This document shows, piece by piece, positions 50,801 to 59,800 of a DNA stretch of 64,000 bases. Every line of letters begins with the position of its first letter. Position 1 is the stretch's first letter. Position numbers and translations under genes: made by a program. The notes below the pieces were generated by a model. The model was not told the origin of the DNA, did no database searches, and was given only the letters and a program-made list of their open reading frames with translations. The DNA comes from Bolinopsis microptera (taxonomy: Eukaryota; Ctenophora; Tentaculata; Lobata; Bolinopsidae): positions 9,236,894 to 9,300,893 of the forward strand of contig NC_087084.1 in NCBI RefSeq assembly GCF_026151205.1, read 5' to 3'.

Positions 50801-53800
50801 TCTACCAGTGGGTCTTGTAGACCTTGCTCTGAAGGAACGTACAGTAACCTGACTGCAACATGCACCATGTGCTCACCAGGAACGACATCTCTTGTTGGCG
50901 CGGATCACTGTCTTTGTCCTGTTGGAACATTCTGGTCCGAAGACAACTCAAGCTGCGAAGATTGTCAAGTCAAGTCTGTGAATCAAACAGGAAGTTTTAA
51001 ATGTCAGTGTCCTGCAGGAGCTTTATGGAATGGGGGTGGCACAAATGATGGGTTCTGTAAACAATGTCCATCTGGAACGTACAGAACAGAAGCAATGTCC
51101 ACCTGTAGAACTTGCCCTACTGGTTTAACATCTACAATAGGATCTGATCACTGCACCTGTAAGGGTGGGTGCTTTTGGAACGGAAGTTCATGTGAACAAT
51201 GTTCTGAAGGATCCATAAGCCAAGAAGGCGCTACAACTTGTGTGGAATGTCCTTCAAAATCTGATTACGAGAGGACATCGTGTGCCTGTCCGGCTGGAGA
51301 AACATGGAGTTGGGACAATTCTTCCAGCGGTTCTTGTCGACCTTGCTCTGCAGGAACGTACAGCAACCTGACTGCAACATGCACCATGTGCACACCAGGA
51401 ACGACATCTCTTGTTGGTGCGGATCACTGTTTTTGTCCAGCTGGAAAGTTTTGGTCCAAAGAAAACTCAAGCTGCGAAGATTGCGAAGCCCAATCTGTAA
51501 GTCAAGCAGGAAGTTTGGAATATCGAGCATGTCCACCAGGTTCCACCGCCAACCTAGGAAAAACATTCTGCACTTGTCCAACTGGAATGGTTTGGATTGA
51601 ATATGGACTGGAATCCTGTGAGTCTGTTCCTCAAAAAGTCACACCCCTTTCTGCAACCCTTATACCAGTTATCGTATCTGCAGTCGTAGTCCTGGTTATC
51701 ATCTGCATCTCCCTTCTCGTACTTCTCATCATAGAAAAAAGGAAGAAATCAAGACAAAGAATTACTACAACAGTAGTCTACAATAGAGAGGCAGGTGTAG
51801 AAATGCTTGAAGATCAACAAAACCGGGCAACCCTAACCATGAATAAAGAATACTGTGTCTTGGGTGCAAGTGGAGTTGGTCGTTCCTTTGATAAAAGCAA
51901 AAATAATGTGGAGGATCTTATTGTTTATGAAACGATTGAACTCGGAGACCCAATCAAGTACAACAATGACGGACCAAGGCAGGTGGAGGATGGTGTTTAC
52001 AACGTCTTGGGAGATTCTGTAGCTGGTTCCTCTGTTCCTTGGCAAACATCTACACTGGCAGAAGTGAAGGAAGATGGCGTTTATAACACACTTAACCACT
52101 AAACTGGAATGCTTAAAACATTTAACTCATGTACTTAGATATGAACATTGAAGCTTTGCTGAAAGACAAAACTGTTAACTGAGTTCTTCTTCTCGTATCA
52201 TTCCGCAGAAGCTGTGATTTCTAAAGACTGCTGCAAACACTTGGACTAAAATATCATTAATTATCATTAATTCGATAATGAGTTTAATTTTTTATTTATG
52301 GCTTAGAGTGGCCAAATTAATTTCTGGCAGCATTGCTTTCCCGGCTGAACTCAATTATTATGTGTGTAACTATTATAGTGAAACGATTTAGAAACAATAG
52401 GAACTTTGAACATTCTTTACTAAACGTATTATTGATAAGAGGCCCAATAATTATTGGATTAATGATGATCTGTATTTTGATTTGTTAAACTTATAAGCAA
52501 TTTTCTAAAAAACTACCGATCCTAAATCGGTGCACTATAGTGCTTATCTGTGTTGGTTACTGGAAATAAACGAACAGTTTCGTTAAAAGTCAATATTTGT
52601 CTTTGTTTATTATTCATATTTAGTGTTGTTTGCGAAATGTTGGCTTTGTTATTCTAAATTTCATTAAAATGAGAAAAGCAATTGACTTTTCCCTTTGCTA
52701 CTACTTTTAAAAATAAAAAGCAACATGACGAGCTCTAAAACTTAAATGTAAATAAGATATCTAACCAGTTTCGTTAGAGTAAGTTCCGTCCAAACAAAGA
52801 GAACACTGAGAACTGAACTGAGGAGAGAAATACCCCTCCCCACAAACTATCTTCTCTGACTCAGTACACTCGTACCCTCCCGGACACCCCAAACAGGACA
52901 CAGCCCCACTGGACGGACTGTAACTTCCTCCCGGACACTCTAAACACGTGGTACTTCTTCCAGGAGCGTAGTGGCCCGCACTACAGGGGGTGGAGGTGGT
53001 AGTGTTACACATGTGACCTTCCTCACATTCCTCACACGTGGTAGTGCCAGGGGAGGGGGCCAGGGTTCCTGCCTCGCACGGGAAACAGACACCACTCCCT
53101 TCTGGAGCGTAGGTTCCCGGGGTACACTCTGTTTTTATACCTCCACTACATTTGCTACCTGCCTCACAGCTTGTACACGTGCTCTGACCTGATGGGATAT
53201 GAGGGTGAGGGTTTTATAAAAACTGTAAATTGGGAGCTAGGATTATACTTTCGCTTAGAAGCGTGTAAACTACAGTCTTACTAAGAAAAATAGAAGATAA
53301 GGAAGGGAATACTAGACTGCCCACCTATGGAGGAAAATTGAGAACTATCGTTAAAAGTCAATATTTGTCTTTGTTTATTATTAATATTAAGTGTTGTATG
53401 CGAAATGTTGGCTTTGTTATTCTAAATTTCATTAAACTAAGAAAAGCAATTGACTTTTACCTTTGCTACAAACTTCAAATAAAATAAAAAGCAACATGAC
53501 TCTCTAAAACTTAAATGTAAATAAGATATCTAACCAGTTTCGTTAGAATAAGTTCCGTCCAAACAAAGAGAACACTGAGAACTGAACTCCGGAGAGAAAT
53601 ACCCCTCCCCACACACTATCTTCTCTGACTCAGTACACTCGTACCCTCCCGGACACCCCAAACAGGACACAGCCCCACTGGACGGACTGTAACTTCCTCC
53701 CGGACACTCTAAACACGTGGTACTTCTTCCAGGAGCGTAGTGGCCCGCACTACAGGGGGTGGAGGTGGTAGTGTTACACATGTGACCTTCCTCACATTCC

Positions 53801-56800
53801 TCACACGTGGTAGTGCCAGGGGAGGGGGCCAGGGTTCCTGCCTCGCACGGGAAACAGACACCACTCCCTTCTGGAGCGTAGGTTCCCGGGGTACACTCTG
53901 TTTTTATACCTCCACTACATTTGCTACCTGCTTCACATCTTGTACATGTATTCTGACCTGGAATATGGGAGTTGACTATTTTTTAGTATAAGAATTATTA
54001 GAAACAAAAGCACGGTATAAAAAATGTAGGCATGAAAACATGGTGAAATCGTTATATTTCTTGTTAGATGGCGGTTGGCGATGACCATCTAACCCCACAT
54101 AAAAGCAGGCATTATGAAGATACTGACCTTGTGATTCAGTGTATCTACCGTCCGGACAAATATGACAAGCAGCACTCTCCAGAGGAGAATAGGAACCAGC
54201 TTCACAGATAGTTCTCGTCCCTCCAACACACTTGTAACCTTCATCACATGGGAGACACGTGCTAGAACCTGTCAAGATTGATTAGCGGTCAAATTTTAGA
54301 GATCGTAAAAGTGTAAATAGTCAAGCAGTGGCGTAACGTTGCCTGTTGGCGCCCCCCTGCCGAAAAAAGCGCCCCCCTGTTGGCGCCCCCTCCCCTTTTG
54401 GTGCCCCTCCCTAAAATTGAACAAATTAGGTGATTTTAGAGAATACGCCGGTAAAATCTCTAAAAAAGTGTGTATCTAGAGCAAAACGCGCAGTTTTGCT
54501 AGTACTTTAGTTAAGTTTTCGAAATTGTCCCACATTCAAACGACGATTTGGCGCCCCCCTAAGACGGCGCCCCCCTGCACAGCGGGGTCAGCAGGGCCTT
54601 TCGTTACGCCACTGTAGTCAAGAAATAGATCTTTCGACATATAATTGTGTTGCATGGAAAAAATGTAAAGTAGTGATGAACTTTGTCGATTAGAAGGTAA
54701 GAAACAAGAAAAATAAAACAAATTTCTTACGAAACTGACCTTGTGATTCAGTGTATCTACCATCTGGACACAGTTGACAAGCAGCGCTCTCTAAAGGAGC
54801 ATAGGAACCAGCTTCACAGATAGTCCTCGCCCCTCCAACACATTTGTAACCTTCATCACATGGGAGACACGTGCTAGCACCTGTCAAGATTGATCAGCGG
54901 TCAAATTTTAGAGATTGTAAAAATGTAAATATTCAAGAAAGATTCTTGAACAAGAACTAGATCTTTCGACATATTGTGTTGAACGGGACAAATTGAAAGA
55001 AGTGATGAACTTTGATGTCGATTAGAAGGAAAAAAACAAGAAAAATAAAACAAATTTCTTAGGAAACTGACCTTGTGATTCAGTGTATCTACCATCTGGA
55101 CAGAGTTGACAAACAGCACTCTCCAGAGGAGCATAGGAACCAGCTTCACAGATAGTCCTCGCCCCTCCAACACATTTGTAACCTTCATCACATGGGAGAC
55201 ACGTGCTAACACCTGATTAATCGCCAAGTTTACAGAACTGAAAAGAAGAAAAAAGGTCGGATATAAGAACTACGTAAATCTTACGACATGTCTGGTTTTG
55301 GATATCTTAAGACTTTGTCAGATCGAAAGTAAAATTCAAGAAAATAAAACAGACTTTTAAAGAAACTGACCTTGTGAACCAGAGTATTTACCATCAGGAC
55401 ACGTGATACAATACCCACCGTGGGAGTAATCACCAGCAGAACAGATAACCGGGACATTCTCCGAACAAGAGTAACCATCAGGACAGAGTTCACATAAGGT
55501 TCCACCTATACAGCGGGAAATGCACATGCAGATACGGGATCAGCAGATATACTGGTTTACATGATATCATTTATATGATACATACACTTAATAATCAGCA
55601 CATGCATTATTATTAATTACTGTTTCACTGTTTTATCACAAGAGTATCTTTAGAGTGTCACCTGCTATTCAGCGGTATTAGCATTAAGCAACTGAATTGT
55701 CTTAATTAATGTGTAACCTGTGCTACTAGTGTAGGTCCCAGCATCGCAAGAGGTGCAACTAGTTGCTCCTGCACTTGAGATCTTTCCCTCGGGACAGTCC
55801 TGGGCAAGGAATGTAGATAAGGTTCATTTTTAAAGAATTTAGTCTCCGATCTAGTATCTAGGAACGAAACCTGGACTCTTTACGGATAGGACAGCAGGGG
55901 TAAACATAATTTCTTCATTCGTTGTAACCAGTTTATTCTTACTTGAGTTATCGATCAAGTCGACTGTTATTAAACTTTTTTGGCGGGAAGAATAACATGA
56001 CAAGCGCAAGCAAAACATGGTACGCGCGCGCGGCAATTTGGTCAGCAAATGTTACACTAACTGCAAACAGCAATATGCTGCATTGAAATATTTGGTTCGG
56101 TATCGCGCGCTCCAAAAAGTACACACTCACGAGTCCTTAGCTTGGAAATTAGATAAATTAAGGAGGTTCATAGAAGCCAAATGGCCCTTAATCAAATTTC
56201 GATAGAATTTTCCAATAAATTAGATACTCTAACAAATTGCTCATGCGGAACGAAAGTATCCAAAAAGCTGTTTCAGATATCGATTTAAAGATCGGACAAA
56301 GGAGCCCTACATCAAAAGATTAAAGAATATTAGGAATATTTGAAAGGAATTAGACATACCACGCAATCATTAGAAGATTGACCACCACGTGTTTCACGAT
56401 AACTACCAGCAGGGCACGGAACTGCTACCGAATCTCCAGTACAACTGAAGTGAATAAATAGTTTTATATCTCTGATGGGGAGGCGGATTATCGTTGTGTA
56501 GTACTGTGAATGTACCATTAACACACCATCTTTTAAATTCACTAATCAACGAACATACTCGACTCCCAAGTTCTATTAGGTGTGGGTCATTGTATCAACA
56601 ATGTGCAGATAATATTTTAATGGACTCGATTTTTGCTGATAAAAAATTCGGAAAATCACGGGCCGGCATATTGCCGGAGGGGGTACGATCCGCTGTTCTT
56701 CTATTCACATGTGTGGTGCCTTACCAAATGCACCTAAATAGTTACACTAATCGCTGTCACGTGTAATATCCCATTCTAAAGTCAGCACTTTTATCGAATT

Positions 56801-59800
56801 TTACACATGACAATTTCTCTTCAATCTGCATTACTCATTAGTAATTTGTTAAAATTTGACAAAGTGAACACAATTGTGGTATTTGAGAGGAATTTAGGAT
56901 ACCTCATTGCTAGGCAACCGTATGTACAGTAATATATTAGTGCATTAGTATAGCGGTGACTGTAATGATCAAAACAGCTGCCATATTTTCTGAGCCACAC
57001 ACAAAACAGAATATTTCGTAATCTACCAAGGGACTTAAAATAATCAGTGTTAATTCACACCCCCGCACTCTTTTAACTATTTCACTACCCAATTAGTAAT
57101 TAATAGTGCATGAAATAAAAACAGACACATTAATGTAATTTCCCAAAAATGATCATGGGTTCTTGCCATTTTGCCGGGTGGGGGACAATTCAAAGTTATT
57201 GATTTATTTGTAACTCTATACAGGGTTACTAGTAAAGTCTACCCTTGTAACTACTGTTACTAAGATACAATATGAACTACTCTCCAGTGCCCCATTACTA
57301 TATGTGAGCATGCCACGGTAACTGGTTCCTCACTACTTATTCAACAGAATTTACTTTGAATTTACTAGATGTCTCGTCATTTAACTCCAATATCCTGTGA
57401 TCCTTATACCCCAGTATATCAACCCCACACCGAGCATTGAGTTGATTGAGACCCATAATGTTCACCCAGAGCACCATGCTTTAAGGCACCAGAACTTCGC
57501 ACCTCGTGACACGTGATTCTCTGCCACTACAGCTCTGACCGATCCTTGTTTTAACGAGGAACGATTGTTTCAGCCGAGATACATTTCAATGAAAGAGAAA
57601 CAATCTCATTCTCTACACCTCGTCCATTAAACGTTATCTTTAATATCAACTCTTATATTAGCCATTAGGTTGCTGAATGCTGAGACCCGAGGTTACAGTG
57701 GCCAAATGAGGACTGAGTCACTGGGGCCCGAATCCCCGAGGTTACTGAGGCAAAAAGTTGTGATGTGCTCCACTGAATCTAAATGTCTGGATCACGAAAT
57801 ACAACCTGTACATAACGCCGACCTTAAACACCCCTACACTTATCTAGTAATCTTAGGGACACATATAATTATAGGATACATTCGAATGCTTGTCATATAA
57901 TGGCAATATCTCATCTGCAATTCTGTGACATACGTGTCTGCTTTTGAGTGTCAAATATCATCTGTATATAACAATTATTATAGCATGTACAGGAGACATC
58001 CTGCAGTCACCATGGTAACCAAAACCATTACCTATGATATATCTGAGTGTACTGATAATTGGTCGTTAAAAGCTTTGTACACAGTCTTTTACACAGTACA
58101 GCAGGGCTTGTAGGTTATTTATCTCTAAGTTAGTTGTGGAATGTAAAAGTAAGATAAAGATGACTGAGCTTGTTAAATGTTAACTAGTAACTATGTACCT
58201 TACAAGCTCTGTCACTACTTTATTCATTATTGGCCACGGCGGTGAAATTTCGTGATTAGTGGAAGATAACAAACACTGTCAGTCTCCTATACCCTCTGGA
58301 GGATTATAAGTTAAGTTGAAGCTAACTTTCAAAGGCTCCAGAGAAATTGTTTACAAGATGAAATAGCTGATCAGAAGAACATTTTTGTATTTAATTTTCT
58401 CAAATATTGGGTTTCGTTTTTGTAAAATAAGGAGATGAAAAAATCCCCAAATACCATGATTTAATTTGGGGTACGAAATGTGGCGGTTTTCGGTAAAAAT
58501 TCCCATATTTTCGTTTTAGGTCACCGGAATTATGTCTGACATAAATATGTCTTGTAAGGTAATTATTTATTTAACTTTATTTTGTTGTTAGTATTTTTAT
58601 TATGGCAAGTGGTAATTAGATGAATAACGCAATATTGTAATACAGCAGTATGGTAAATTAGTTATGACTTAATGGAATGTCTCGTAAGGTATTTAAAACC
58701 TTTTTAATACATCAGATGCTTTGTATCGAAAGTTTTAATCTGAGTATATTTAAATGTAAGATCAGATTGTCGTATAACATTACAACACCTCCAGTTCCAA
58801 CCCTCCAACCCTCCATATCTCGATTACATTCTATCAATTCACACTTCAGTGATATTGGAACATTTGAAATGAAAGCTTTAAAACTGTACCTGTGAAGAAC
58901 TCCCCTGACCGTTCAAAATTAACATTTTTTTCTTACACTTCACTATATTTTTCTTATGTACACGTGGTACAGAAGAATGCCACGAACATAACCCCATTAA
59001 CCCCCCAGCTCCGCCAATAACTAGTTAAAAGAAACATCACCGAACAACATTAGTAATCCCATTTTACGGGCAACAACAACCCCAGTAACCACGGCAACCA
59101 CCGCTAACACAGTTGACCAAGTGATATGTAATGTTGGTCGGTTGGCTCAACCTCTCAACGTTTGATGAGTTACAATTTGATTTGCAGTGAAACAACAGGA
59201 TTACAATGGATAAAACATGTGAGTTAGAGAGGGTTGTTAGGGTTAATGTGAAGAGGTAACTGGACTTACATTCGGTTGGGTAATGACTTTTGGGTTTTGG
59301 TTACGAGGGTCACGAGTGCACAGACCTTCAGTTACAACCTCAACTGGTATTACAGTTGGTTATGTGGTGCTCAGTTAGAAGAAGAGAATCGGTTATGTTC
59401 GGGGTGTAAATGTCTGTAAGAGTACTGGGGCGTCATCAACATTTTTACCATCTACTTGTATTGAGGACATTTTTTGTGAAGATGGCATAAAAAGAGCCCA
59501 CAATTTTAAAACCTGTTTCGTAATTCACGGTGAAACAGATCGTCAATTTGTTAAATGCCCCCCCCCCCTCACCCCCCCCCCCCCCCCTCACCCCCCTCAC
59601 CCCTAGCACAGTACAGGTAATTAAGGTAAACTCACTAGTGTCCAGTGGGGCAGCTCTCACACGCAGTACCAGTCCAGTGGAGACCAGCAGTGTTACACAA
59701 TCCTTCACATTTACTCTTCATAGGGTCATCACACAAACAGTCGTCACATGTTGTGAACCCTGAGGTGTGAGGTGTGTGAACTTCACTTTTGAGTTTTGGA

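Larger units (their letters stand above)
43895..53975. repeat. Tandem segmental duplication of [423-nt exon + nested receptor]
   Basis: The same block occurs as exon 12 + receptor A (about 43895-47990), exon 11 + receptor B (about 48005-52740), exon 10 without a receptor (about 52745-53500) and exon 9 alone (53510-53975). Flanks between the genes also align, for example the AATCGGTGCACTATAGTG segment near 47480 and 52525. Confidence 0.88.

Noticed and set aside
43905-53991. 83-codon frames starting MCNTTTSTPC as separate small genes
   Set aside because: They are internal Met codons within the 423-nt exons of the giant gene.
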